Assembly: GCA_045600905.1 (NCBI GenBank)
Contig: JAZRYT010000057.1
Location: forward strand, 1-9,257
Length of the DNA stretch: 9,257 nucleotides
From: F23-D06 sp045600905
Lineage (GTDB): Bacteria > Bacteroidota > Bacteroidia > Bacteroidales > WCHB1-69
Direction: 5' to 3'
The stretch's first letter is position 1; each line of letters starts with the position of its first letter. A model generated the notes under the pieces. The model saw only the letters and a program-made list of their open reading frames with translations. It was not told the origin of the DNA and searched no databases. Shown here one piece after another: positions 1 to 7,169 of this stretch. Both the position numbers and the translations under genes were made by a program.

Positions 1-1334
1 AACCTATGAGCGACGACGAGATGAACAAGCTCATCGAGCGTCAGGGCGAACTTACGGAACTCATTGACCAATACGATGCTTGGGAACTGGACAACAAGTT
101 GGACCGCGCAATGGACGCTTTACGCTGTCCCGAAGGCGACACACCTGTGAAGAACCTTTCGGGAGGCGAGCGCCGCCGCGTGGCATTGTGCCGTCTGCTC
201 CTCACAGAACCGGACATCCTGCTCTTGGACGAGCCCACCAACCACTTGGATGCCGAATCGGTACAGTGGCTGGAAATGCACCTCCAGCAATATAAGGGCA
301 CGGTTATCGCAGTCACACACGACCGCTACTTCCTTGACAACGTAGCCGGCTGGATTCTCGAACTCGACCGCGGCGAGGGCATTCCCTGGCAGGGCAACTA
401 CTCGTCCTGGCTGGAACAGAAATCCAACCGCTTAGCAATGGAGGCCAAACAGGAAAACAAGCGTATGAAGACCCTCGAACGCGAATTGGAATGGGTACGT
501 ATGGCTCCGAAAGCCCGTCACGCCAAGTCCAAAGCCCGTTTGAACGCATACGACAAATTGCTCAACGAGGATGTTAAGGAAAAGGAAGAAACCTTGCAGA
601 TTTTCATTCCCAACGGTCCGCGCTTGGGCAACAACGTCATCGAAGCCATCAACGTGCGCAAGGCATACGGAGACAAACTGCTGTACGAAGACTTGAACTT
701 CAGGCTCCCGCCCAACGGCATTGTCGGCGTCATCGGCCCGAATGGTGCAGGTAAGACCACCCTCTTCCGCCTCATTATGGGATTAGACCAGCCCGACAGC
801 GGCGAATTCAAAGTGGGCGAAACCGTGAAAGTCGGCTACATTGACCAGCAGCACACGGTCATTGACCCCGAAAAGAGCGTTTGGGAAGTCGTATCTGAAG
901 GCAACGAGCAGATTATGATGGGCGGCCGCCTTATCAACTCCCGTGCCTACCTGTCACGTTTCAACTTCAGCGGCACAGAACAGAACAAGAAGGCTGGCGT
1001 ACTCTCCGGCGGCGAACGCAACCGTCTGCATCTCGCCCTGACGCTGAAATCAGAAGCCAACGTACTGCTCTTAGACGAACCGACCAACGACATCGACGTC
1101 AACACGCTGCGCGCGCTGGAAGAAGGTTTGGAGAACTTCGCGGGCTGCGCCGTGGTCATCTCCCACGACCGCTGGTTCCTCGACCGCATCTGCACTCACA
1201 TCCTCGCCTTTGAAGGCGACTCCCAAGTCTATTTCTTCGAAGGCAGCTACACCGAATACGAAGAGAACAAGAAAATGCGACTCGGCAACGTCGAACCCAA
1301 GAGAGTACACTACAAGAAGATTACCATTATATAG
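1..1334 (+). CDS. ettA: EttA, energy-dependent translational throttle protein (ABC-F ATPase), 5'-truncated by the window edge
   Basis: ABC-F ATPase that binds the ribosomal E site and couples translation to the ATP/ADP ratio in EttA studied in E. coli. The frame is open to the left edge. About 442 residues from the first in-frame ATG (base 6) are visible, against roughly 555 in the family, so the first Walker A and most of the arm insertion lie outside. Visible, numbered from that ATG: ABC1 signature LSGGE (51-55), Walker B plus D-loop LLLDEPTNHLD (72-82), the basic P-site tRNA interaction linker (about 143-195), then ABC2 with Walker A GPNGAGKT (244-251), signature LSGGE (333-337), Walker B LLLDEPTND (354-362) and switch His in ISHDRW (385-390). 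The C-terminal EPKR..YKKI matches the E. coli EttA tail as I remember it. Stop TAG is at 1332-1334. No key residue is missing in the visible part. Confidence 0.97.
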   Translation, partial: PMSDDEMNKLIERQGELTELIDQYDAWELDNKLDRAMDALRCPEGDTPVKNLSGGERRRVALCRLLLTEPDILLLDEPTNHLDAESVQWLEMHLQQYKGTVIAVTHDRYFLDNVAGWILELDRGEGIPWQGNYSSWLEQKSNRLAMEAKQENKRMKTLERELEWVRMAPKARHAKSKARLNAYDKLLNEDVKEKEETLQIFIPNGPRLGNNVIEAINVRKAYGDKLLYEDLNFRLPPNGIVGVIGPNGAGKTTLFRLIMGLDQPDSGEFKVGETVKVGYIDQQHTVIDPEKSVWEVVSEGNEQIMMGGRLINSRAYLSRFNFSGTEQNKKAGVLSGGERNRLHLALTLKSEANVLLLDEPTNDIDVNTLRALEEGLENFAGCAVVISHDRWFLDRICTHILAFEGDSQVYFFEGSYTEYEENKKMRLGNVEPKRVHYKKITII

Positions 1335-1346
1335 GTATTCTGGTGT

Positions 1347-1369
1347 GGGGGCACAGTATCTGCGTCCGT
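1347..1369 (+). repeat. Interspersed palindromic repeat, copy 1
   Basis: Pattern GGGGGCAC-6 nt-TGCGTCC starting 13 nt after the ettA stop. The arms GGGGCA and TGCGTCC pair with one bulged G and one G-T pair, so it can form a small hairpin. No T-run follows, so a terminator role is weak. It shares its pattern with 1391-1413 and, on the other strand, 7136-7159. Confidence 0.6.
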
Positions 1370-1389
1370 ATAAAGTATAAAGTTTAAAA
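1369..1389 (+). repeat. Heptanucleotide tandem repeat (TATAAAG, TATAAAG, TTTAAAA)
   Basis: Two perfect TATAAAG heptads are followed by one degenerate heptad. The array fills the space between the two palindromic repeats at 1347 and 1391. Heptad-type short tandem repeats also occur at 5274-5288 and 8019-8039. Confidence 0.55.
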
Positions 1390-1390
1390 T

Positions 1391-1413
1391 GTAGGGGCAC
1401 GCTGAATGCGTCC
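1391..1413 (+). repeat. Interspersed palindromic repeat, copy 2
   Basis: GTAGGGGCAC-6 nt-TGCGTCC. Same layout as copy 1 at 1347-1369, with the GTA prefix that copy 3 (7136-7159, reverse strand) also has. The arms pair imperfectly, as in copy 1. Confidence 0.6.
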
Positions 1414-1442
1414 TTCAATAATCAAACATCCTGATATTTTCG

Positions 1443-1453
1443 TACATATTTGC
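1443..1453 (+). promoter_or_regulatory. Possible Bacteroidota promoter -7 region for the membrane-protein gene
   Basis: TACATATTTGC resembles the TAnnTTTG -7 element but has two extra bases, and no convincing -33 TTTG is seen. It lies 23 nt before the ATG at 1476, the spacing seen at other candidate promoters here. Weak call based on position and partial match. Confidence 0.3.
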
Positions 1454-1475
1454 AGCACTAAAATCCCCCCACCCT

Positions 1476-1952
1476 ATGATGAGCATTGTCGTTTCCCGGC
1501 CTACTTTATTCCTTGACACGGGAAACGATTATACAATCAACCGATTCATAGGCTTACTTTTAAGCATACCTGCTCTTATCACGTACGACATCATTTCAGC
1601 TTTATTTAATGGGAACGAATTATGGGAAAAGGTGTTGGCTATCTTTTTAATAATCGTTCTGGGAACACTCCTTTTGCACACCATCTTATGGAGGCTCTTT
1701 GGCAAAGAAACCATAACCTTCGACGACGAGAACTTGATTATTGTCCGTGAGCTTTTTTTCCTAAAAAAGAAAATCATCATCTCAGGGAAAGATATTCAAA
1801 GCGTAATGGAAAACCCACGCCCGCTGTCGCAAAAACGCATCCTCATCCAATGTTCCGGCAACGTCAAATATGTATGCGGCTATAACATCGATTCCAAGGA
1901 CCTCAATGATATCTTTGATGTCTTTGAGATACTGTTCTTTATCGAAAAATAG
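1476..1952 (+). CDS. Small two-helix membrane protein of unknown function, PH-like cytosolic tail possible
   Basis: I do not recognise this 158-residue protein. It has two hydrophobic segments (about 23-43 and 52-72) separated by a short polar loop. A soluble tail of about 85 residues follows, alternating beta-strand-like stretches (ETITFDDENLIIV at 78-90, KKKIIISGKDIQSV at 97-110, RILIQCSGNVKYVCGY at 121-136) and ending in an amphipathic helix (about 140-155). That plan of two helices, a beta-rich tail with an 'I..V' strand and a closing helix resembles bacterial PH-like (bPH/YcxB-type) membrane proteins. That is inference from the fold pattern, not a matched motif. Two adjacent ATG codons (1476, 1479) could start it. 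It is visibly more AT-rich than ettA. It stands alone: 141 nt after ettA and 111 nt before the next start, with no shared pathway evident. Confidence 0.75.
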   Translation: MMSIVVSRPTLFLDTGNDYTINRFIGLLLSIPALITYDIISALFNGNELWEKVLAIFLIIVLGTLLLHTILWRLFGKETITFDDENLIIVRELFFLKKKIIISGKDIQSVMENPRPLSQKRILIQCSGNVKYVCGYNIDSKDLNDIFDVFEILFFIEK

Positions 1953-2031
1953 CGAACACCTCCGCAAACATCCGTCAGTCCATCTCTCCATTTTCGCATT
2001 ATTGTATCAACACATCATCACAATATTTTTG

Positions 2032-2039
2032 TACATTTG
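2032..2039 (+). promoter_or_regulatory. Bacteroidota promoter -7 element for the head-GIN gene
   Basis: TACATTTG fits TAnnTTTG exactly and is followed by C, as in the other candidate promoters here. It lies 24 nt before the ATG at 2064. No -33 TTTG at normal spacing is visible upstream. Confidence 0.5.
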
Positions 2040-2063
2040 CGCTCGTTATTTTCTACAAACATT

Positions 2064-2810
2064 ATGAGAAACATCCTATTCATCAACTTATTGCTGCTCG
2101 TCACCACCTGTTTTGGGAGTGGCATTGGAGAAGCGAACGGCCACTCCGAAAAGCGCGTGCTCCCCTATTTCAATGCTTTATGCAACACCTCGTGTTTAGA
2201 TATCGAATATGTTCAAAGCAACGAGTTCAAAGTCTTGTTAGTAATGGATGAAGACATTGCTGAGAATGTACATACGGAAGTGGTCAGCAGCACTCTCAAC
2301 ATCTATGTCAAAGGCAGGATAGCGCTCAAATCCACAGACAAATACAGAATCATCGTCTATGCGCCCGTTATTGTAGATATGCGCAATGTCGGCCCTGGGA
2401 ATGTCGATTTGGGGGATATCACCTGTTCCTCCTTCTATGTCGAAAACTCGGGGGCGGGAAATGTTTGGTTCACATACGCCAGATACAACGATTTGGACTC
2501 CTACAGGGATTTGGAAATCAAGAACAGTGGCAGCGGATTCATTCATTTCGAGTGTTATGCCAACACCGTGAGGATTGAAAATTCCGGCACAGGTGAAATC
2601 GTTGCAGAAACGGGCGAAACCGACAATCTCATTGTGAAAAGCACCAGTTCTGGGGAAACCGACATTCTGGCTTTGTCAGCTGAACGCGCCAACATTTCCA
2701 ATTCCGGTTCTGGCGATGTGTTCGCGTACGTTACAGGGCTCGCCTACGCTTCCCAAACCGGCTCCGGTTATATCATATTGTCCGGTGACGCGCCCATCAC
2801 GTGGTATTAA
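2064..2810 (+). CDS. Exported DUF2807 / head-GIN domain beta-solenoid protein
   Basis: A 248-residue exported protein of a family common in Bacteroidota and of unknown function. Start ATG at 2064 is chosen because it opens a clean signal sequence (MRN then a hydrophobic run at 4-15). An upstream in-frame TTG at 2037 lies inside the promoter element. C16 follows VTT, a poor lipobox, so signal peptidase I cleavage is at least as likely as lipidation. The N-terminal part has the family's 'RVLPYFNAL...DIEYVQSNEFKV' opening (31-57), and 'VHTEVVSSTLNIYV' (69-82) follows. Then come seven turn motifs of NSGSG type at about 108, 128, 154, 173, 193, 213 and 231, spaced 18 to 26 residues apart, as expected for a right-handed beta-solenoid. 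It probably sits in the periplasm or on the outer surface. It converges on recF with only 11 nt between the stops. Confidence 0.85.
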   Translation: MRNILFINLLLLVTTCFGSGIGEANGHSEKRVLPYFNALCNTSCLDIEYVQSNEFKVLLVMDEDIAENVHTEVVSSTLNIYVKGRIALKSTDKYRIIVYAPVIVDMRNVGPGNVDLGDITCSSFYVENSGAGNVWFTYARYNDLDSYRDLEIKNSGSGFIHFECYANTVRIENSGTGEIVAETGETDNLIVKSTSSGETDILALSAERANISNSGSGDVFAYVTGLAYASQTGSGYIILSGDAPITWY

Positions 2811-2821
2811 TAGATTACGGC

Positions 2822-3910
2822 TCACTTTACTATTTCCACAATTTTGTGCTGTATGCCGTGAGCTCCCAAAATCTGCTTGACACGGTTCTCATCGGTATCG
2901 GAAATGAAAACCTGTCCGAAATGGTCTTGCCCCACCATATTAAGCAATTCGGCGATGCGCGCGCGGTCCAACTTGTCGAAAATATCGTCCAACAGCAGGA
3001 TGGGCTTGACTTGCTTGCGTTCGTAGGAATAGTCGAACTGCGCGAGGCGCAATGCCAACGAGAAGGATTTCTGCTGCCCCTGCGAACCGAAACGCTTCAC
3101 AGGCTGGCCGTCTATCAGGAATAGAAAATCATCCTTGTGAATGCCGAAATTGGTGAAACCGCTATGGAGGTCGGCTGCAGAGGTGCTTTGCAGTCCTTCC
3201 GCGTAGGTGCTGGTCAGCAATCCAGACTGATACTGAATCTCTACTTTCTCCTGTCCGTCAGAAAGCTGTTGGTAATGTTTTTGGAATATCGGGGAGATAT
3301 TCTGTATAAAATCCTGTCTTCTAGTAAAGATGAAGTTACCGAGCGGAATCATCTGTTCGTCAACAATTTGCAATAGCGAAGCGTCAAAAGTCTTATTGTC
3401 GAAGAACTGTTTGAGCAAGGCATTGCGTTGCTGCAGCAGCTTACGGTAGGAAATCAGTTGTTGCAGGTATTCGGCATCGAATTGGGAGATGATGGTGTCG
3501 AAGAACTTGCGGCGCGTCTCACTGCCCTCGTTGATGATATCGCTGTCGTACGGCGAGACCATCACCACTGGGAAAAGGCCGATGTGCGCGCTGAGCCGCT
3601 GATATTCCTTCTTGTTGGCCCGCATCGACTTGTGTCCGTTCTTGTAGGTGCAGCTCACCTGCGTGTTGTTTTGAGTTTCTCGATTGCAGAATTCGCCGTG
3701 AATGGCAAAAAAGTCCGTGTCGAAGCGCACGGAAAAGACATCCTGCGAAGCAAAGTAGCTTTTGCAAAATGACAAATAGTAAATCGCATCGAGGAGGTTG
3801 GTTTTGCCGCTGCCGTTCTTTCCGACAATGCCGTTGACATTCTCGTCAAACGAGAACTCAGCCTCTTCGTAGCTTTTGAAATTCGTTAGTTTGAGATGTT
3901 TGAGATACAC
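2822..3910 (-). CDS. recF: DNA replication and repair protein RecF
   Basis: SMC-like ATPase that binds DNA at single-strand gaps and helps load RecA through the RecFOR pathway. It is cytosolic. The protein has 362 residues, the normal length. Visible: the family's opening strand 'LKHLKLTNFKSY' (3-14), Walker A GKNGSGKT (30-37), the conserved 'SPYDSDIINEGSETRRKFFD' block (119-138, helical arm start), the signature-like GSQGQQKS (275-282) and Walker B with D-loop ILLLDDIFDKLD (304-315). The start is GTG at 3910. No ATG exists in frame between it and the upstream stop (3938-3940), and the alignment of the first strand supports this codon. It lies 36 nt downstream of the lipase stop on the same strand, so read-through transcription is possible. 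None of its frequent partners (dnaA, dnaN, gyrB) is nearby. Confidence 0.96.
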   Translation of the reverse strand: MYLKHLKLTNFKSYEEAEFSFDENVNGIVGKNGSGKTNLLDAIYYLSFCKSYFASQDVFSVRFDTDFFAIHGEFCNRETQNNTQVSCTYKNGHKSMRANKKEYQRLSAHIGLFPVVMVSPYDSDIINEGSETRRKFFDTIISQFDAEYLQQLISYRKLLQQRNALLKQFFDNKTFDASLLQIVDEQMIPLGNFIFTRRQDFIQNISPIFQKHYQQLSDGQEKVEIQYQSGLLTSTYAEGLQSTSAADLHSGFTNFGIHKDDFLFLIDGQPVKRFGSQGQQKSFSLALRLAQFDYSYERKQVKPILLLDDIFDKLDRARIAELLNMVGQDHFGQVFISDTDENRVKQILGAHGIQHKIVEIVK

Positions 3911-3946
3911 TTTAAAGCAATTTTGACATACAATTTTTCAGTATGG

Positions 3947-5257
3947 TTATCTATTTTTAATTGTATGTGGCTCCAAATATGCGCCACAGCAAACTCGTGC
4001 ATAATAGAGGATTCCATTCAGTTTGTGGCCTGGTAAGGAAACATAATTCCAAGTCTCAAAAGTGGTTTGGGCATTAGAAAGATTTTCCTTCACCAATTCA
4101 AAATTATAATATGGCACAACGTCATCAGATTCAGCATGAATAAAATGGACTGGAGATTCAGGGCTCCAATCTTTAGCAAGCTCGCACGCCTCTGTAGCCT
4201 TCAATAGCTGCTCATACAATTTGTCACCGGGTTTACAGGCACCTTTGCTCAGCATCAAAGACGTTTGGACAGACATTCCTTTGGAGGAATTGAAAATCCG
4301 ACATATTTCCTCATTCAACTGATCCGTAGTAAATTGTTTGGATAACACCTTATCCATAATACCCGAATTCAACATCTTTTCCGATAAGAATTTCTCATAA
4401 TCATCTTTGATGATTTTTGGAAAAGCAGTTTTCAAACCAACTATCATAAGTGGAACTGACAACGGATAAAGACAGTTGTCAGTTTCGATATAATCCTTAA
4501 ACATAGTTGCCATACTATATGGACCGCCGCCGCAATAAGAGCCCGCCAAATTAAATTCGGACTGCAGACGAGCTTTTGTTTGAATATATTTGGCCACGGC
4601 CAATGCGGCTGCTCCACCTTGCGAATATCCGATATTATAGATTGGAAAACGAGAGCCTACAGAAAATCCATTGTCTTTCATTAATTGTTTGGCTGCACGA
4701 ACCATATCCAAAGAATTACGGGCCGTAATTTCAGGAACGCAATACGGATGCACTTTATCTATTGACACTCCATAACCTAGATAATCCGGCACCACAACGA
4801 TCCCTCCATTATGCACGATTCCCGCTTCCACACCTATACTTTGAGACGGAATCCGGCTATTGTCGCACTCCGTATGATGATTCGTCAAAACAATATGATT
4901 CGGTTCCACCATATTGCCTGAAGCATCAATTCTATAATATAGGCGCCCCGACAGCCATATTGGTCTTCCAGAGACATCAACACTACGATACTTTATTGCA
5001 ACCGTTTTATAGGGATACTCATCGGAAAAAACATCATTAAGGTTGTCAAGTCCCTCAATTCCAAGATATTGAAAAAGAGCAAGAGCGGAATCAAAGTTTA
5101 CGCCATATTCGGCTGAGAGACTTTCTTTAAATTGTGTCAACGTATAGACGGACTCTGTATCTGGCAATACTTCGTATGCAACTTCTTGAGGTTCTCTATG
5201 ACAACTAGAGAACAGCACAATCAATGCTAAAAAAAAGAATAGGATTTTCTTTGTCAT
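3947..5257 (-). CDS. Alpha/beta-hydrolase lipoprotein, secretory-lipase type
   Basis: A 436-residue probable esterase or lipase anchored in the envelope. Signal: MTKK, hydrophobic run 5-16, lipobox FSSC with C19. The catalytic-fold elements appear in order: 'VVVPDYLGYG' (154-163) typical of the secretory lipase (LIP, PF03583-like) group, the nucleophile elbow GYSQGG (210-215, Ser212), an acid in 'HAESDD' (Asp378 or 379) and the His in 'LPGHKLNG' (His411). A helical insertion of about 110 residues (250-360) between nucleophile and acid would be the lid or cap. The substrate cannot be told from sequence, and a feruloyl or other acyl esterase is possible. The gene is more AT-rich than its neighbours M49 and recF. 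No TAnnTTTG promoter is seen in the 80-nt gap upstream, which is mostly occupied by the hairpin at 5274-5315. Confidence 0.8.
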   Translation of the reverse strand: MTKKILFFFLALIVLFSSCHREPQEVAYEVLPDTESVYTLTQFKESLSAEYGVNFDSALALFQYLGIEGLDNLNDVFSDEYPYKTVAIKYRSVDVSGRPIWLSGRLYYRIDASGNMVEPNHIVLTNHHTECDNSRIPSQSIGVEAGIVHNGGIVVVPDYLGYGVSIDKVHPYCVPEITARNSLDMVRAAKQLMKDNGFSVGSRFPIYNIGYSQGGAAALAVAKYIQTKARLQSEFNLAGSYCGGGPYSMATMFKDYIETDNCLYPLSVPLMIVGLKTAFPKIIKDDYEKFLSEKMLNSGIMDKVLSKQFTTDQLNEEICRIFNSSKGMSVQTSLMLSKGACKPGDKLYEQLLKATEACELAKDWSPESPVHFIHAESDDVVPYYNFELVKENLSNAQTTFETWNYVSLPGHKLNGILYYARVCCGAYLEPHTIKNR

Positions 5258-5261
5258 CTAT

Positions 5262-5315
5262 ATAATAAACAAAATGAGTTATGAGTGAAACAATAATTCA
5301 TCACTCATAACTCAT
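5262..5315 (-). terminator. Heptad-repeat hairpin with T-rich tail, likely terminator of the M49 gene
   Basis: Arms at 5274-5288 and 5301-5315 are perfect 15-bp complements (ATGAGTTATGAGTGA and its reverse complement) around a 12-nt loop. Read on the - strand, the hairpin begins 22 nt after the M49 stop and is followed by TTTTGTTTATT, which resembles an intrinsic terminator tail. The stem is AT-rich, so strength is uncertain. Each arm is two heptads (ATGAGTT, ATGAGTG) plus one base, so it may have arisen from a heptanucleotide repeat. Confidence 0.6.
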
Positions 5316-5336
5316 AATTAATATCTGTCTAACGCA

Positions 5337-6989
5337 TTATTTCTTGAGGCCTAAGACATCGAGACCTTGGTTGAAGCGGATATCGCGAGGAATGCCGGCC
5401 TTGTTGATACGGTCGAGGTCTTTTTGAAGATTGCTGCCAATCGTGCCGTGTTCCTTACTGAATTGGGAAGCGAATGCAAAGTCGCCGGTTGCCTGTGTCT
5501 TGAGGATGGTGGCAATCCAAGCGTCTATTGCTTTTTCTGCTTTATCGTAATCGATGTGGTAGGTGCCGTTTCCATTGCGTTTGAAAGCACCTTGTTCTTC
5601 AAAGAAGTTGTAGCACATCATATTAGCGACGCCGTGAGCGTCAGCAGCGCCGAAACGTACGGAACGGAGCAAACCGACGATGTAAGTTGTAATGGCGTCT
5701 TCCTTGGTGATATTGGTGATTTCGCCTTTGTCAACCAAAGCGCAGACGAGATGCAGACCGAGGATGTCAGCCTTGGCTTCTTCCCAATTGGTGCTTTCGG
5801 TCTTCATAGCAGCATCAACGGAACCCTTTCCATTGATAGTTTGTTTAACGCCCAAACCATGACCGACTTCGTGGAAAGTGACATTCCAGAAGAATGCGTC
5901 AAAGTTGATGTGGCTTTGTTCGGACAGTTCAATCACCATTTCGCCAATCGGTTCCATGATTTTGACGAACTTAGCCTGCATAGCATTGCGGAGTTGGAAA
6001 CGACGGGATCCCTTAGCGGCTTGTACTCTGTCGTCGTTCGGCAAGTTGATAGCGATGGTCTTACCACCGGCATTGCAGTCGCCGCCGTAGAAAATCACGT
6101 CATAAACATTGAGGTCGGAAGATGTACCCGGAACGTAGTTGCGGTATTTGGCATCGCAGGGAAGTTCCTTTTGGAGTTGCGGAAGCATAGAAACGAACTT
6201 CGTGAGTTTGTTGCTTTCTTCGTCGTTCTTAACCAAAACAAAAGCCTCGTATGAAGTCTTCAACACGTTGAGTTTGTCATCATAGCATTCAATCGGGCCG
6301 ACGACGAAATCGAGTTTGGTGTCTTTCATATCCATCCAAGCCATATCGCTTTCGAAATAGTCATCGGTTTGGAGGGCTTTCTTACGCAGGGTAAGATACT
6401 TCTTCATAGCGGGGTTTTCGCAAATGTTGATGGCTTTGTCGAGCAATGCGCAAACCTTGTCGATTTTTTCCTTATAGAATTCGTGATACCACACGGATTT
6501 GAGGGAGCCGTCATTGTTGCGGACGAGCACGGTGTATTGGGAATCCTTGTTCTTGTCCGTGCAGGCTTCATATTCCTCCAAGGTGCAGTCTTGCGGATAA
6601 TAATTGCAGGTGGCGGGTTTCGCACCGAAGCCGGGAATGAACGGTTTGTCATTATCCAAACGGTCCCATGCGCCGTAATTGATGATGGCGAATTCCTTCA
6701 TCCATTGGTCTTTAATGGTATCCAAAGAGGATTTCGGGCCGAAGGTCTGTTCCCAGAAAAGGTCATCCATAATCTGACCGATTTCAAAGAAAATAGGAAT
6801 CAGCTGTTTGTCGTTCTCACTGAGTTTGGACAAATCCGTGGTGAGGTCGAAATAAGCGTACTCTTCCACTTTCTGTTGGAGTTCGCTCTTCGTAGTTTCC
6901 TCAGGAGTTTCGGTTTTCTTGTTTTTACAAGAAGGCATCAGGAGCGCAAAGCATCCGAACGCAATAACCATAGTTGTAAGTTTTTTCAT
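5337..6989 (-). CDS. M49-family (dipeptidyl-peptidase III-like) zinc peptidase lipoprotein
   Basis: A 550-residue metallopeptidase, expected to remove dipeptides from the N-termini of short peptides. Start ATG at 6989 is chosen because it gives a lipoprotein signal, MKK...LLMPSC with C21. The frame runs 38 codons further upstream but only through the promoter region. Zinc motif HEVGH (373-377), downstream EEAKAD (403-408, the family's EExxA[ED], with Glu404 as the expected third ligand), and 'FGAADAHGVANM' (447-458) whose His452 matches the conserved substrate-binding His of DPP III. Classical DPP III has the hexapeptide HExxGH. This one has the pentapeptide HExxH, as in the bacterial/Nudix-fused branch (for example HEISH in Caldithrix abyssi). 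It is lipidated and so probably periplasmic, unlike cytosolic eukaryotic DPP III. Some relatives are inactive on standard substrates, so activity is inferred. Confidence 0.88.
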   Translation of the reverse strand: MKKLTTMVIAFGCFALLMPSCKNKKTETPEETTKSELQQKVEEYAYFDLTTDLSKLSENDKQLIPIFFEIGQIMDDLFWEQTFGPKSSLDTIKDQWMKEFAIINYGAWDRLDNDKPFIPGFGAKPATCNYYPQDCTLEEYEACTDKNKDSQYTVLVRNNDGSLKSVWYHEFYKEKIDKVCALLDKAINICENPAMKKYLTLRKKALQTDDYFESDMAWMDMKDTKLDFVVGPIECYDDKLNVLKTSYEAFVLVKNDEESNKLTKFVSMLPQLQKELPCDAKYRNYVPGTSSDLNVYDVIFYGGDCNAGGKTIAINLPNDDRVQAAKGSRRFQLRNAMQAKFVKIMEPIGEMVIELSEQSHINFDAFFWNVTFHEVGHGLGVKQTINGKGSVDAAMKTESTNWEEAKADILGLHLVCALVDKGEITNITKEDAITTYIVGLLRSVRFGAADAHGVANMMCYNFFEEQGAFKRNGNGTYHIDYDKAEKAIDAWIATILKTQATGDFAFASQFSKEHGTIGSNLQKDLDRINKAGIPRDIRFNQGLDVLGLKK

Positions 6990-7029
6990 ATAAATACGTA
7001 TTAAAATGATGTGCATTAGAAACGGGTGG

Positions 7030-7037
7030 CAAACGTA
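7030..7037 (-). promoter_or_regulatory. Bacteroidota promoter -7 element for the M49 gene
   Basis: TACGTTTG on the - strand, 40 nt before the ATG at 6989. The 18 nt running 7037 to 7020 (TACGTTTGCCACCCGTTT) match those at the TonB-domain gene (8081 to 8064) at 17 positions. No clear -33 TTTG is present. Confidence 0.55.
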
Positions 7038-7135
7038 CATAAAATTTCGGAATTTCACGCTTGCGGATAAAGAAAAAACAAAATCCGTCAATTTGAAAGC
7101 CAAACAACATAAGGTATGAAACCAGGAACCATAAC

Positions 7136-7159
7136 GGACGCAATGAATTGCGTCCCTAC
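7136..7159 (-). repeat. Interspersed palindromic repeat, copy 3
   Basis: Perfect 8-bp stem GGACGCAA (7136-7143), loop TGAA, TTGCGTCC (7148-7155). With the flanking CTAC it reads GTAGGGACGCA...TGCGTCC on the - strand, the layout of the copies at 1347 and 1391. It lies 14 nt after the stop of the TonB-domain gene, so the transcript ends near it, but no T-run follows. Confidence 0.65.
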
Positions 7160-7169
7160 CTGAACCCGC

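Noticed and set aside
1335..1475. CRISPR-like array suggested by two similar repeats after ettA
   Set aside because: Only two imperfect units of about 23 nt, with a simple heptad repeat between them instead of a unique spacer, and no cas gene. An interspersed repeat explains it better.
1953..2063. Possible small gene or RNA between the membrane-protein and head-GIN genes
   Set aside because: The open frame at 1870-2067 overlaps the end of one gene and the promoter of the next. No hairpin or RNA motif is seen beyond the -7 element.
2801..3772. + strand frames opposite recF (2801-3124, 3137-3376, 3428-3772)
   Set aside because: All lie over the conserved RecF coding sequence and have no independent support.
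5367..6254. Long + strand open frame (295 codons) opposite the M49 gene
   Set aside because: It lies fully antisense to a gene with intact zinc motifs, has no promoter element or signal, and its composition mirrors the opposite strand. The 6369-7004 frame is rejected for the same reason.
6990..7103. 38-residue N-terminal extension of the M49 peptidase
   Set aside because: It would read through the TACGTTTG promoter element and bury the lipoprotein signal; the ATG at 6989 gives a standard SPII signal.
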